Shown piece after piece: positions 43,717 to 52,918 of a stretch of 64,000 nucleotides of DNA. Both the position numbers and the translations under genes were made by a program. This DNA is from Lachnospiraceae bacterium (GTDB lineage Bacteria; Bacillota; Clostridia; Lachnospirales; Lachnospiraceae), in the NCBI GenBank assembly GCA_017509985.1, contig JAFWOE010000005.1, positions 49,222-113,221 on the forward strand, written 5' to 3'. The first letter of the stretch is position 1; each line of letters opens with the position of its first letter. The notes beneath the pieces were generated by a model, which did no database searches, was not told where the DNA came from, and saw nothing but the letters and a program-made list of their open reading frames with translations.

Positions 43717-45381
43717 TTGAAAACTGAAAACAGAACACGGCTGCGTATTATTCCCCTTGGGGGCCTTGAGCAGATAGGGATGAATATTACTGCATTTGAA
43801 TACGGGGAAAGCGTGATCATCGTGGACTGCGGAATGGCTTTCCCTGCTGATGATATGCTGGGAATCGACCTTGTGGTTCCCGATATCACGTATTTAAAGG
43901 ACAACGCAGACAAGATCAAAGGCTTTGTGTTTACGCACGGACACGAAGATCACATCGGCGCAACACCGTATGTGCTGAAAGCGGTCAATGCCCCGCTGTA
44001 TGCTACCAGGCTGACCATGGGGCTGATCGAACACAAGCTGGAAGAGCATTCCCTGTTAAACAATGTCCGCAGGAAGACTGTAAAATACGGCCAGACCATC
44101 AACCTGGGAGATTTTAAAATCGAATTCATCCGCACGAATCACAGTATTCAGGATGCGGCGGCACTGGCGATCACCTGTCCTTCCGGTACGGTGATCCATA
44201 CCGGGGATTTTAAAGTGGATTATACGCCGGTATTCGGCGATGTGATCGATCTCGGCCGGTTTGCCGAGTTAGGGAAAAAAGGCGTTCTTGCGCTGATGTG
44301 CGACAGTACCAATGCCGAAAGGGAAGGCTTTACTTCTTCCGAAAAGACCATCGGCAAGACCTTTGACAAGATCTTTGCCGAGAACAGCACCAACCGCCTG
44401 ATCGTGGCGACGTTCGCGTCCAACGTGGACCGGGTGCAGCAGGTCATCAACTCTGCCTCAAAATTCGACAGGAAAGTCGTGGTTGAAGGCCGGAGCATGG
44501 TAAATGTTATTGAAACAGCGATCGAGCTGGGCTATGTAAAGATTCCGGAGAACACGCTGATCTCCATTGACCAGATGAAAAACTATCCGGATGAACAGCT
44601 GGTCATCGTCACTACGGGAAGCCAGGGCGAGTCGATGGCTGCTCTGTCCCGAATGGCGGCCGGGATCCATAAAAAAGTGGATATCAAGACCGGTGACGTG
44701 ATTGTCTTCAGCTCCAATCCGATCCCGGGAAATGAAAAAGCCGTTTCCAAGGTCATGAACGAACTGATCGGGCTGGGGGCCGAAGTAATATTTCAGGATA
44801 CGCATGTATCCGGACACGCAAGGCAGGAGGAGATCAAGCTGATCTATTCCCTTGTCAAACCGAAATATGCGATCCCCGTGCACGGAGAGTACAGACATCT
44901 TCTGGCGCATGCCAAACTGGCATCGGAAATGGGAATTCCGAAAGAGGATATCTTTATCCTGCGTTCCGGCGATGTTTTGGAGCTGGATCAGGAGTTTGCC
45001 TCTGTGGTCGATCAGGTCCAGACCGGCGCCGTGATGGTAGACGGGCTGGGAATCGGCGATGTCGGAAACGTGGTCATCAAAGACCGGCATAAGCTTTCCG
45101 AAGACGGTATCATTATTGTTGCGCTTACGATCGAAAGCGGTTCCGGGATGCTGATCGCCGGGCCGGAGATCGTCTCAAGAGGCTTTGTTTACGTCAGGGA
45201 ATCTGAAGATCTGATCGAACAGGCCAAAGCGATCGCACTGGAAGCTGCAGAACAGAACTTAAACCGGAAGGTAAAGGACTGGAATAAGATGAGAAACGAT
45301 ATTAAGGACCGGCTCGGCGGCTTCGTATGGAAGCAGACCCAGAGAAGGCCGATGATCCTTCCGGTCATTATGGAGGCCTGA
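43717..45381 (+). CDS. Ribonuclease J
   Basis: 554 residues, the RNase J1/J2 length. TTG start with ACGGAGGAT upstream. It has the metallo-beta-lactamase motif HGHEDH at residues 74-79, the beta-CASP motifs including DSTNAEREGFT, and the HVSGHARQEE segment, then a C-terminal domain. All zinc ligands are present, so it is a J1-type active enzyme. 5'-to-3' exonuclease and endonuclease for mRNA and rRNA processing. Confidence 0.95.
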   Translation: MKTENRTRLRIIPLGGLEQIGMNITAFEYGESVIIVDCGMAFPADDMLGIDLVVPDITYLKDNADKIKGFVFTHGHEDHIGATPYVLKAVNAPLYATRLTMGLIEHKLEEHSLLNNVRRKTVKYGQTINLGDFKIEFIRTNHSIQDAAALAITCPSGTVIHTGDFKVDYTPVFGDVIDLGRFAELGKKGVLALMCDSTNAEREGFTSSEKTIGKTFDKIFAENSTNRLIVATFASNVDRVQQVINSASKFDRKVVVEGRSMVNVIETAIELGYVKIPENTLISIDQMKNYPDEQLVIVTTGSQGESMAALSRMAAGIHKKVDIKTGDVIVFSSNPIPGNEKAVSKVMNELIGLGAEVIFQDTHVSGHARQEEIKLIYSLVKPKYAIPVHGEYRHLLAHAKLASEMGIPKEDIFILRSGDVLELDQEFASVVDQVQTGAVMVDGLGIGDVGNVVIKDRHKLSEDGIIIVALTIESGSGMLIAGPEIVSRGFVYVRESEDLIEQAKAIALEAAEQNLNRKVKDWNKMRNDIKDRLGGFVWKQTQRRPMILPVIMEA

Positions 45382-45384
45382 TCC

Positions 45385-45807
45385 ATGGACACGTCCTATT
45401 TTGACGGAAAACAGAAGAAAGGCTATCGAATCGCGCTGTCAGGGCTGAAGCTCGTTATCCGGATCCTGATCCTGGTACTGATCGCCGTGCTGATCTATTT
45501 CGGTGCAAAAAAGCTTTTTGCCCTGGGCTATGAAGCGTTTTCCGCAAAACCGGTTGCCGAATCGGCAGATAAGGGCGAGAACAAAACCATTGTGATCACA
45601 AAAGACATGTCCATCCGGGAGATCGGTGAACTGCTGATCGAGGAAGGGCTGATCGACGAGTCCGTTGAAGCCTTTATCATCCAGGCAAACGTCTACGGAT
45701 ACGCGCATTCCATCGTCCCCAAACCGTATGTGCTGAATACATCCATGACGGTGAGTGAAATGCTGGAGTTCATGTCCCGGACGGAAGAGGAAGAAGAGGA
45801 GGACTGA
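45385..45807 (+). CDS. Short MltG/YceG-like membrane protein without catalytic domain
   Basis: 140 residues. A basic N-terminus is followed by one membrane helix (about residues 23-43), then an extracytoplasmic part with DMSIREIGELLIEEGLI, like the LysM-type N-terminal domain of the endolytic transglycosylase MltG, and a poly-acidic end. The roughly 200-residue catalytic domain of MltG is absent. It occupies the position of yrrL (mltG) between RNase J and the yrrM-like methyltransferase in the Bacillus gene order. Probably a reduced relative that regulates or recruits rather than cleaves. Starts three bases after the RNase J stop. Confidence 0.7.
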   Translation: MDTSYFDGKQKKGYRIALSGLKLVIRILILVLIAVLIYFGAKKLFALGYEAFSAKPVAESADKGENKTIVITKDMSIREIGELLIEEGLIDESVEAFIIQANVYGYAHSIVPKPYVLNTSMTVSEMLEFMSRTEEEEEED

Positions 45808-45819
45808 CCCGCAAAGCCC

Positions 45820-46485
45820 ATGATCACCGATCCGAACACGACCGCTTTTATCAATGCCATTGATAAGGGAAACACGCCTTTTCTGGAAGAGATCTACCAC
45901 GAAGCAATCCTGGAAAAGATTCCCGTTATCCGAAGAGAGATGCAGAGTTTCTTGCGAACCCTGCTTCTTTTACGAAAGCCCAAGAGTATTCTGGAGATCG
46001 GAACGGCTACCGGCTTTTCAGCGCTTTTAATGGCGCAGTACGCACCGGAAGACTGCCGGATCACTACTATAGAGAATTATGAAAAACGGATCCCGAAGGC
46101 TCTGGAGAACTTTGAACGGTCGGGCCGGGCATCCCGGATCGAATTCATCCGGGGCGACGCTTCCGACGTGCTGGAAACGCTTGACGGACCATATGACCTG
46201 ATCTTTCTGGATGCGGCACAGGGGCAGTATATCCATTTTTTAGAGAATATCAAACGGCTGATGAAAAAGGACAGCGTGCTTCTCGCAGACAATGTTTTAA
46301 AAGGCGGAGATATCTGCCGTTCCCGCTTTCTGACCGAAAGAAGAGACCGGACCATTCATAAGAGAATGCGGGATTTCCTTTTCGCACTGAAAGCAGATGA
46401 AGAACTGGAGACCAGTATCCTGCCGCTGGGAGACGGCGCAGCACTTTGTGTTATGAAGGATAAACCGGATGAAAAAGAAACCTGA
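45820..46485 (+). CDS. O-methyltransferase (TrmR/YrrM-like)
   Basis: 221 residues of the class I SAM-dependent O-methyltransferase family 3. The SAM motif SILEIGTATGFSALLMAQ, the acidic TIENYE and FLDAAQGQY are present. Position beside a U32 peptidase-like gene matches Bacillus trmR-trhP, where the enzyme methylates 5-hydroxyuridine in tRNA to mo5U. The stop overlaps the next start by 17 bases. The tRNA role is inferred from this pairing. Confidence 0.85.
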   Translation: MITDPNTTAFINAIDKGNTPFLEEIYHEAILEKIPVIRREMQSFLRTLLLLRKPKSILEIGTATGFSALLMAQYAPEDCRITTIENYEKRIPKALENFERSGRASRIEFIRGDASDVLETLDGPYDLIFLDAAQGQYIHFLENIKRLMKKDSVLLADNVLKGGDICRSRFLTERRDRTIHKRMRDFLFALKADEELETSILPLGDGAALCVMKDKPDEKET

Positions 46486-47695
46486 ACTGCTGCTTCCTGC
46501 TGGAAGCCCGGAAAATCTGAAAACGGCATTTGCTTTCGGAGCAGACGCGGTATACTTAGGAGGCGAAGCCTTCGGACTGCGGGCCAAGGCAAAAAACTTC
46601 TCACCGTCCGAGATGGACGAGTGTATCCGTTACGCGCACGAGAGAAGCAAAAAAGTATATGTTACAGCTAATATATTTGCGCATAATGCGGATCTGGAAG
46701 GAGTCCGGGATTATTTTAAGGAGCTGAAAAACATGCGCCCGGATGCACTGATCATTTCCGATCCGGGCGTTTTTTCCATTGCAAGGGAAGTCTGCCCGGA
46801 GATCGATATCCACATCAGTACACAGGCAAACAACACGAATTATAGGACCTGCCGGTTCTGGTACGATGCCGGTGCAAAGCGCGTGATCAGTGCCCGTGAG
46901 CTTTCTCTGGAAGAACTTAAGACCATGAAAGAGAAGATGCCGGCAGATATGGAGCTGGAGACTTTTGTGCACGGCTCCATGTGCATATCCTATTCCGGCC
47001 GGTGCCTTCTTTCCAATTTCCTGACAGGGCGCGACGCCAACAGGGGCGCCTGTACGCATCCCTGCCGTTGGAACTATACACTGATGGAGGAAAGCCGGCC
47101 GGGCGAGTTTTTCCCGGTATTTGAAAACGAAAGAGGGACCTATATTTTCAATTCCAAGGATCTCTGCATGATCGGGCATATTCCCGAACTGGTCGGTGCC
47201 GGGATCGACAGCTTTAAGATCGAAGGCCGGATGAAGAATGCGCTTTATACGGCTGTTGCTGCCAGAACCTACCGGAAAGCCATTGATGACTGGTTTGAGG
47301 ATCCGGAGCTTTACCGGAAAAACATGAGCTGGTACCTCGAGCAGATCGCAGGCTGTACCTATCGGGAATACACTACGGGCTTTTTCTTCGGAAAGCCGTC
47401 CGAGGAGGCGCAGATCTACAATGAGAGTACGTACAAAAAAGAGGCGGTCTATTTAGGGATCGTTCGGGAGATCGATCCGGATAGAAGGGCGGTTGTCGAG
47501 CAGAAGAACAAATTCTGTGTCGGCGATCGGATCGAAGTGATGAAACCGTCCGGGGAAAACCGGTCTGTCCGGGTAACCGGGATCTTTGATGAGGAAGGAA
47601 TGCCGCAGGCCTCTGCGCCCCATGCAAAGCAGATCCTTCATGTCGAAATGGAAGAAATACCGGAGGTTATGGACATTTTAAGGGCCCCGGTGTAA
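46469..47695 (+). CDS. U32 family protein, tRNA hydroxylation (TrhP-like)
   Basis: 408 residues. The N-terminus ELLLPAGSPENLKTAFAFGADAVYLGG is diagnostic of U32. A Cys set (CISYSGRCLLSN, GACTHPCRWNY) could hold an iron-sulfur cluster as in TrhP and RlhA. In Bacillus the homologues start 5-hydroxyuridine formation at tRNA position 34 and the TrmR partner completes it. It begins within the preceding methyltransferase gene. Protease activity is unlikely. Confidence 0.88.
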   Translation: MKKKPELLLPAGSPENLKTAFAFGADAVYLGGEAFGLRAKAKNFSPSEMDECIRYAHERSKKVYVTANIFAHNADLEGVRDYFKELKNMRPDALIISDPGVFSIAREVCPEIDIHISTQANNTNYRTCRFWYDAGAKRVISARELSLEELKTMKEKMPADMELETFVHGSMCISYSGRCLLSNFLTGRDANRGACTHPCRWNYTLMEESRPGEFFPVFENERGTYIFNSKDLCMIGHIPELVGAGIDSFKIEGRMKNALYTAVAARTYRKAIDDWFEDPELYRKNMSWYLEQIAGCTYREYTTGFFFGKPSEEAQIYNESTYKKEAVYLGIVREIDPDRRAVVEQKNKFCVGDRIEVMKPSGENRSVRVTGIFDEEGMPQASAPHAKQILHVEMEEIPEVMDILRAPV

Positions 47696-47731
47696 AATAA
47701 TAAAAGCAGTCAGCTGCGGGGGGACAGTGCA

Positions 47732-48697
47732 GTGGATAGAAAGGCTGCGATGGAAGAAACCGTCAGGACAAAAAGAACGATTCTGTTCCGGGAGTTCGGC
47801 GCCAGGCTGGCTTCCGTTCCCAGAACTATATTCCGAAAAAAAGGTTCGATGGATGAGAATACCATCGGCGTGATCTTTTCGAGCGTATCAGAGCATGCTG
47901 CCCCGAGAATTCTGAACAGTTTAAGCAGTGAGGTCCTTAAGGAGGGCTACTCGCTTCTTATCCGCAATGCCGGAAACAACCAGATCAAAGAAGAAAGAAT
48001 ACTCAAGGAATTTATAGCGCAGAACGTCAACGGGATCATTATCGAGCCGAGCAAGAGCGAGATGCTCTGCCACCATATGTCCATGTACAGACTGCTGGAC
48101 AGGCTGGGGATCCCTTATGTTTTTATACGCAGTACCTATCCGCAGACGGTAGACAGTCCCAAGCTGCTGATCGACGACAGCCGCGGGGCCTATCTTGTGA
48201 CGCGGCATCTGATCGCGACCGGCCGTAAAAACATCGTCGGCCTGTTTAAGGCGGACGACGCAGACGGATACGAGCGCCATAAGGGTTACGTACAGGCGCT
48301 TCAGGAGGCTGGCATTGCCTATGACCCGGAAGGTGTGGTCTGGTTCCATTCCGAAGACCGGACGAAAAAGCCGAAGATCGTGATCGACCAGATGATGAAA
48401 AACCGAAGATGCGATGCAATCGTATGCTACAGCGACCGGATGGCTCAGGACCTGATCCGTCATTTCCAGAACAGCGGTCTTTTGGTGCCAGGGGACATTG
48501 CCGTGACCGGCTACGGAAATTATTTAAAGCCCGAACGCGGAGAAGTCCGCCTCACCAGTGTCGATATGCCTTTCGATGACATGGGAACGGAGGCCGGGAA
48601 GATGATTCTCTCTATGATCTTAGGCAGTACTCCGGGAAAGAAGACAGTAATGCTGGAGCCGGACCTGGTAATAAGGGGATCCAGCATCGCAGAGTAA
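47732..48697 (+). CDS. AraR/LacI-type sugar-binding regulator domain without a DNA-binding domain
   Basis: 321 residues. From about residue 40 (MDENTIGVIFSS) it is a type I periplasmic-binding fold with AraR-like words: NGIIIEPSKSE, FKADDADGYERHKGY, CYSDRMAQDLI and LTSVDMPFDDMG. The first 39 residues are basic and show no helix-turn-helix, and the frame is closed upstream by the stop of the previous gene, so no DNA-binding domain is hidden there. GTG start with a G-run upstream; an ATG at 47750 (MEETV) with AAGG is possible. It may sense a pentose and act through another protein, or be a decayed regulator. Confidence 0.75.
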   Translation: MDRKAAMEETVRTKRTILFREFGARLASVPRTIFRKKGSMDENTIGVIFSSVSEHAAPRILNSLSSEVLKEGYSLLIRNAGNNQIKEERILKEFIAQNVNGIIIEPSKSEMLCHHMSMYRLLDRLGIPYVFIRSTYPQTVDSPKLLIDDSRGAYLVTRHLIATGRKNIVGLFKADDADGYERHKGYVQALQEAGIAYDPEGVVWFHSEDRTKKPKIVIDQMMKNRRCDAIVCYSDRMAQDLIRHFQNSGLLVPGDIAVTGYGNYLKPERGEVRLTSVDMPFDDMGTEAGKMILSMILGSTPGKKTVMLEPDLVIRGSSIAE

Positions 48698-48772
48698 AGA
48701 CTGCAGGGGCAATACAGTCAAGATGCGTTAAGATGGGAAAGACAGGTAAAAGCGAATACGGCATCATTACCG

Positions 48773-48799
48773 GCGGAGGCGAAAGCTTCCGCTTTCTTT
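48773..48799 (+). terminator. Terminator after the AraR-like gene
   Basis: GCGGAGG (48773-48779) pairs with CTTCCGC (48786-48792), with one G-T, around CGAAAG; TTTCTTT follows. It closes the operon that began at ireB. Confidence 0.75.
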
Positions 48800-49094
48800 A
48801 TTCCGGAAGGACACATCCGTGTTGGGTTCACCATAGATTGTTAAGTCAACAGGAGTTCTCCGGAACAGATCCTTAGTAAACAGTGTGCCTTAAACGATAA
48901 AACCTTTAAGAAAAGCAGTCTGAACATTTCCAAAAAAGATTCCAATAGCGATCAGTTTTCATGCCGAAAAGCCTGGAAATGCTGGCAGAAGAGACCGGAC
49001 TGGAAATCGGGATCTGTTGCCAGTCCTTCACGGGGGATTATTGAAGGATGTGATCGGGAAAACGATTTCTTTAAGCTGTCTCTTAAAATAAGCG

Positions 49095-49123
49095 TTGAAA
49101 TAATCTTATTTTTGTTGTATATC
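49095..49123 (+). promoter_or_regulatory. Probable topA promoter
   Basis: TTGAAA (49095-49100), 17 bases, TATATC (49118-49123), about 55 bases before the topA GTG. Confidence 0.5.
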
Positions 49124-49178
49124 TTATAGGTGTCGCTTTAGACGCCTATTAATTAAGAAGAGAATCGGAGGAAAAATC

Positions 49179-51152
49179 GTGGCAAATAATCTTGTGATCG
49201 TCGAATCACCGGCAAAAGTCAATACGGTGAAAAAGTTCCTTGGAAGCAATTATGAAGTGACCGCGTCCATGGGACATATAAGGGATCTTCCCAAGAGCAC
49301 GCTCGGTATCGATACCGAAAACGATTTTGAACCGAAATACATAACGATCCGGGGAAAAGGACAGCTCGTATCCGACCTGAAAAAAGCCGCAAAAAATGCC
49401 GACGCGGTTTATCTGGCAACCGACCCGGACCGTGAGGGAGAAGCCATTTCCTGGCATTTGGCCTGCGCACTGGAGCTGGATCCGAAAAAAATGAAAAGGA
49501 TCACGTTCAACGAGATCACAAAGACGGCGGTAAAAGCTTCCTTGAAACAGGCAAGGGAACTGGACATGGACCTTGTGGATGAACAGCAGGCCAGGCGCTG
49601 TCTGGACAGGATGGTGGGCTATAAGATCAGTCCCGTTCTCTGGAAAAAAGTCCGCAGGGGCTTAAGCGCTGGCCGTGTTCAGTCTGTCGCGGTGCGGATC
49701 ATAGCCGACCGGGAAGACGAGATCAATGCGTTCGTGCCGGAAGAGTACTGGTCTTTGGACGCAAAGCTTTATACAGCGGATAAAAAGAAAACGTTTGAGG
49801 CTCATTTCCATGGGAAAGGAAACCGGAAAACGAACCTTAAGTGCAAACAGGACGTTGAAGAGGTCCGTAAGACAATTGAAGGCGCAAAGTATAAGGTTTC
49901 TGACATAAAAGAAAACGACCGGATAAAAAAAGCGCCTCTGCCGTTCACTACGTCGACACTTCAGCAGGAAGCGTCAAGGCTGCTGAACTTCTCAACTTCG
50001 AAGACCATGCGTCTTGCCCAGCAGCTTTATGAAGGCATCAATATCAAAGGTCAGGGTTCTGTCGGCCTGATCACCTACCTGAGAACCGACTCGGTCCGTG
50101 TCTCTGACGAAGCGGATGCGGCCGCAAAAGACTTTATCCGTAAACAGTACGGGACAAACTATGTTTCCGGCAGCAGGAATACTGCAGCGGGCAGCGCGAA
50201 TGTTCAGGATGCTCACGAAGCGATCCGTCCGACGGATATCACGAGGACGCCGGCATCGGTCAAAGACGATCTGGGCCGCGACCTTTTCCGGTTATACCAG
50301 CTCATCTGGAAGCGTTTTACAGCCAGCCGGATGAAGAACGCAGTCTACAACAATGCCAACGCCGTGATCATGGCAAACGGCTATTCCTTCCATGCGCAGG
50401 CGTCCAAACTGACGTTTGAAGGCTTCCTTGCGGTCTATACCCAGGATGATGAAAAGAGAGAAACAAACGCGGGCGTATTTGCTCTGAAGAACGGTGACGA
50501 GACGCCGCTGAAAGAACTTGCGGAAGAACAGCACTTCACCCAGCCCCCGGCACATTACACGGAAGCGACGCTTGTCCGTGCGCTCGAAGAACTCGGCATC
50601 GGAAGACCCAGTACGTATGCTCCGACGATCTCCACGATCCTTTCCCGGCATTATATTTCCAAGGAAGGCCGGAACCTTTTTGTTACAGAGCTCGGAGAAG
50701 CCGTCAACAACCTGATGAAAGAGGCATTCCCGAATATCGTTGACGTCCATTTTACAGCCGACATGGAAGAGAAACTGGATAAAGTAGGAGACGGGACGGT
50801 CAACTGGAAAGATGTCCTGCGTGATTACTGGCCGGAGCTTGTAAAATCCGTATCCAAAGCGGAAGCGGAGCTTTCAAGAGTCAAAATTGAGGATAAGGTG
50901 ACTGATGTGATCTGTGAAAAATGCGGACGCAACATGGTCATCAAATTCGGACCAAGGGGACAGTTCCTCGCGTGCCCCGGCTTCCCGGAGTGCAGGAACA
51001 CCAAGTCTATAGTAGAAAAAGCAGGAGCCGACTGTCCGGACTGCGGAGCCGAACTGATCGTCCGCAGGACAAAGAAGGGGCGGAGGTATTATGCGTGCTC
51101 CAATTACCCCACCTGCAAATACATGACCTGGACCCGTCCGAAGAAGAAGTAA
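49179..51152 (+). CDS. topA: DNA topoisomerase I
   Basis: 657 residues. GTG start with TCGGAGG upstream. The Toprim domain (LVIVESPAKVNTVKKFLG, ATDPDREGEAISWHL) is followed by the catalytic Tyr300 in GLITYLRTDS. Two C-terminal zinc ribbons follow (CEKCGRNM...CPGFPEC and CPDCGAEL...CSNYPTC). It relaxes negative supercoils. Slightly shorter than Bacillus TopA because it has two rather than three zinc ribbons. Confidence 0.97.
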   Translation: MANNLVIVESPAKVNTVKKFLGSNYEVTASMGHIRDLPKSTLGIDTENDFEPKYITIRGKGQLVSDLKKAAKNADAVYLATDPDREGEAISWHLACALELDPKKMKRITFNEITKTAVKASLKQARELDMDLVDEQQARRCLDRMVGYKISPVLWKKVRRGLSAGRVQSVAVRIIADREDEINAFVPEEYWSLDAKLYTADKKKTFEAHFHGKGNRKTNLKCKQDVEEVRKTIEGAKYKVSDIKENDRIKKAPLPFTTSTLQQEASRLLNFSTSKTMRLAQQLYEGINIKGQGSVGLITYLRTDSVRVSDEADAAAKDFIRKQYGTNYVSGSRNTAAGSANVQDAHEAIRPTDITRTPASVKDDLGRDLFRLYQLIWKRFTASRMKNAVYNNANAVIMANGYSFHAQASKLTFEGFLAVYTQDDEKRETNAGVFALKNGDETPLKELAEEQHFTQPPAHYTEATLVRALEELGIGRPSTYAPTISTILSRHYISKEGRNLFVTELGEAVNNLMKEAFPNIVDVHFTADMEEKLDKVGDGTVNWKDVLRDYWPELVKSVSKAEAELSRVKIEDKVTDVICEKCGRNMVIKFGPRGQFLACPGFPECRNTKSIVEKAGADCPDCGAELIVRRTKKGRRYYACSNYPTCKYMTWTRPKKK

Positions 51153-51157
51153 AACAT

Positions 51158-51199
51158 CAGCGGGGATATATCTTATTCAAAAAGGATATGTCCCCGCTG
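51158..51199. terminator. Terminator-like hairpin between topA and mgtE
   Basis: CAGCGGGGATATATC (51158-51172) pairs with GATATGTCCCCGCTG (51185-51199). It lies between convergent genes. T-runs are weak on both sides, so efficiency is uncertain. Confidence 0.6.
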
Positions 51200-51260
51200 T
51201 TCCGATTCTCATTGAGAGCTTCTTTCCGGCCTCCTGTAGCCGCGAAATGAAGCCGTTTTT

Positions 51261-52598
51261 TTATAATCCGAGTATCGCTACGGCGATGGTAAAGAAGATC
51301 GTGATCGAACAGGCATCGACGATGGTAGTGATCAGGGGTGACGCCATGAGCGCCGGGTCGATCTTCAGCTTTGTAGCGAGCATGGGCATCATGCATCCGA
51401 TGAACTTTGCGATGATGATCGAGCAGACCAGTGCCAGTCCGACGATCAGTGCGATGACCGGGTTGCGGTTCATGATCAGGATCCGGACCCCGTTGATGAG
51501 CGCGAGGATGATTCCGATCAGGATGGATACCCGGAATTCTTTGAACATAACACGGAAAACATCGCCCAGATGGATCTCGTCGACGGCCAGTCCGCGGATG
51601 ACCAGGGTAGAAGCCTGGGAGCCGCAGTTACCGCTGGTGTCCATGAGCATCGGGATGAACGAAACGAGGATCGGGATCGCTTCAAATGCATGCTCATAAT
51701 GCGTAAGGATGGCGCCGGTGATCGTTGCGGAAAGCATGAGGATCAGAAGCCAGGGGATTCGGTTCCGGACCTCGCGGAAGACCGAAGTCTCGAGATAGGG
51801 CTGGTCGTTGGGCGTGATACCGCTCATCTTGGCCATATCCTCCGTGACCTCTTCTTCCATGACGTCCATCGCGTCGTCGACGGTGATGATGCCGACCATC
51901 ATGCCTTCGTTATCGGTAACCGGCAGGGCCAGCAGATCGTATTTGGTAAAGAGTTTGGCCACTTCCTCCTGGTCAGTATGGGTCGTTACGGAGATGATCT
52001 CTTCGTTGGTCTCCATGATGTCTTCCATTTTGACATCATCGTCTTCGGTAAGTAGGTCTTTGGCTTCAACGATACCGACCAGTTTTCTGTTTTCCAGAAC
52101 ATAACAGGTATAGATCGTTTCCTTTCGGATACCGATCTTTTTGATAAGCTTTAACGCGTCCGCAACGGTGGTGGTTTTGCGCAGCGAAACATACTCCGTG
52201 GTCATCACGCTTCCGGCGGAATCTTCGGGGTAGTTTAAAAGCTGGTTTATGGTTCTTCTTTTTTCGGAATTGACGGATTCGAGAATCCTGGTGACAAGAT
52301 TGGCCGGGAGATCTTCGAGCAGATCGACCGTGTCATCCAGGAACATGTCGTCGAGCATGTCCTTCAGTTCTTTTTCCGTGAAGATCGATACCAGGGCGGA
52401 CTGCTGGTCCGTGTTCATATTGGTAAAGACTTCGGCAGCCTTCTCCTTCGGAATGAGACGGAAGGCCTGCGCCAGGTCACGCTCCTCTAAGTCCTCCATG
52501 AGAGCAGCGATGTCCACGGCGTTCATTACATTCAGGATACTCCTTACAGCTTTGTACTCCCGTGCCTGTAAGAGATCCAGAAACACCTGTTCGTTCAT
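51261..52598 (-). CDS. mgtE: Magnesium transporter MgtE
   Basis: 445 residues. The N-terminal MgtE domain (ALMEDLEERDLAQAFRLIPKEKAAEVF) is followed by two CBS domains (about residues 135-255) that sense cytoplasmic Mg2+. A C-terminal five-helix channel has the FIPMLMDTSGNCGSQAST signature. It imports Mg2+ by gating. Ribosome site AAGAGGA. The 320 bases upstream contain its promoter and a short leader frame but no recognisable M-box. Confidence 0.95.
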   Translation of the reverse strand: MNEQVFLDLLQAREYKAVRSILNVMNAVDIAALMEDLEERDLAQAFRLIPKEKAAEVFTNMNTDQQSALVSIFTEKELKDMLDDMFLDDTVDLLEDLPANLVTRILESVNSEKRRTINQLLNYPEDSAGSVMTTEYVSLRKTTTVADALKLIKKIGIRKETIYTCYVLENRKLVGIVEAKDLLTEDDDVKMEDIMETNEEIISVTTHTDQEEVAKLFTKYDLLALPVTDNEGMMVGIITVDDAMDVMEEEVTEDMAKMSGITPNDQPYLETSVFREVRNRIPWLLILMLSATITGAILTHYEHAFEAIPILVSFIPMLMDTSGNCGSQASTLVIRGLAVDEIHLGDVFRVMFKEFRVSILIGIILALINGVRILIMNRNPVIALIVGLALVCSIIIAKFIGCMMPMLATKLKIDPALMASPLITTIVDACSITIFFTIAVAILGL

Positions 52599-52717
52599 GT
52601 GTTTGTCCTCTTTTCATAGTATTGTAAAAGCACGAGTGATAACTGCCACCTGCATCCATGCTGCTCACCTCCTCATCGGACCGGAGAATTGGGCTTTGCG
52701 CCCTGATCCATCGCTTT

Positions 52718-52747
52718 ATTGTAAGCCTGCATCAGGGGCTGTGTCAA
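52718..52747 (-). promoter_or_regulatory. mgtE promoter
   Basis: The minus strand reads TTGACA (52747-52742), 18 bases, TACAAT (52723-52718). Confidence 0.7.
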
Positions 52748-52759
52748 GAAAGAATCTTC

Positions 52760-52788
52760 TTGCTTAATAGTATAGGCTATGTTATAAT
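52760..52788 (+). promoter_or_regulatory. tig promoter
   Basis: TTGCTT (52760-52765), 17 bases, perfect TATAAT (52783-52788). It is divergent from, and partly faces, the mgtE promoter, about 125 bases before the tig ATG. Confidence 0.7.
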
Positions 52789-52918
52789 CCACTGATGATT
52801 GCGGACAAAAACGAAGCTTTTTGCGCATCAGAAAAACAAACGGATCCGAAACCCGGCCGGAAGCTTCTGCTCCGGCAAAAAACGGAAGAATAAATATATC
52901 GTGTAAGGAGAAAAAGCA

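Larger units (their letters stand above)
48698..49178. other. 481-base gene-free region before topA
   Basis: It contains a terminator (48773-48799) and the topA promoter (49095-49123). The middle (about 48830-49080) holds only short frames, such as a 27-codon ATG frame at 48961 with no clear ribosome site. In many Firmicutes dprA lies here before topA, but no dprA remnant was recognised. Confidence 0.6.
52599..52918. other. Divergent control region mgtE/tig
   Basis: 320 bases. It contains back-to-back promoters for mgtE (minus) and tig (plus). The mgtE leader of about 110 bases carries a GGGC/GCCC hairpin and an AGGAGGTGAG ribosome site followed by an ATG at 52659 (minus strand) in a different frame from mgtE. 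That 60-codon frame runs into mgtE. Confidence 0.65.

Noticed and set aside
48830..49080. dprA remnant or small gene before topA
   Set aside because: No frame of useful length has a ribosome site, and no DprA motif was recognised; the 27-codon frame at 48961 has no support.
52599..52720. M-box (ykoK) magnesium riboswitch before mgtE
   Set aside because: The leader from the predicted start is only about 110 bases and lacks the conserved M-box words; only a simple hairpin is visible.
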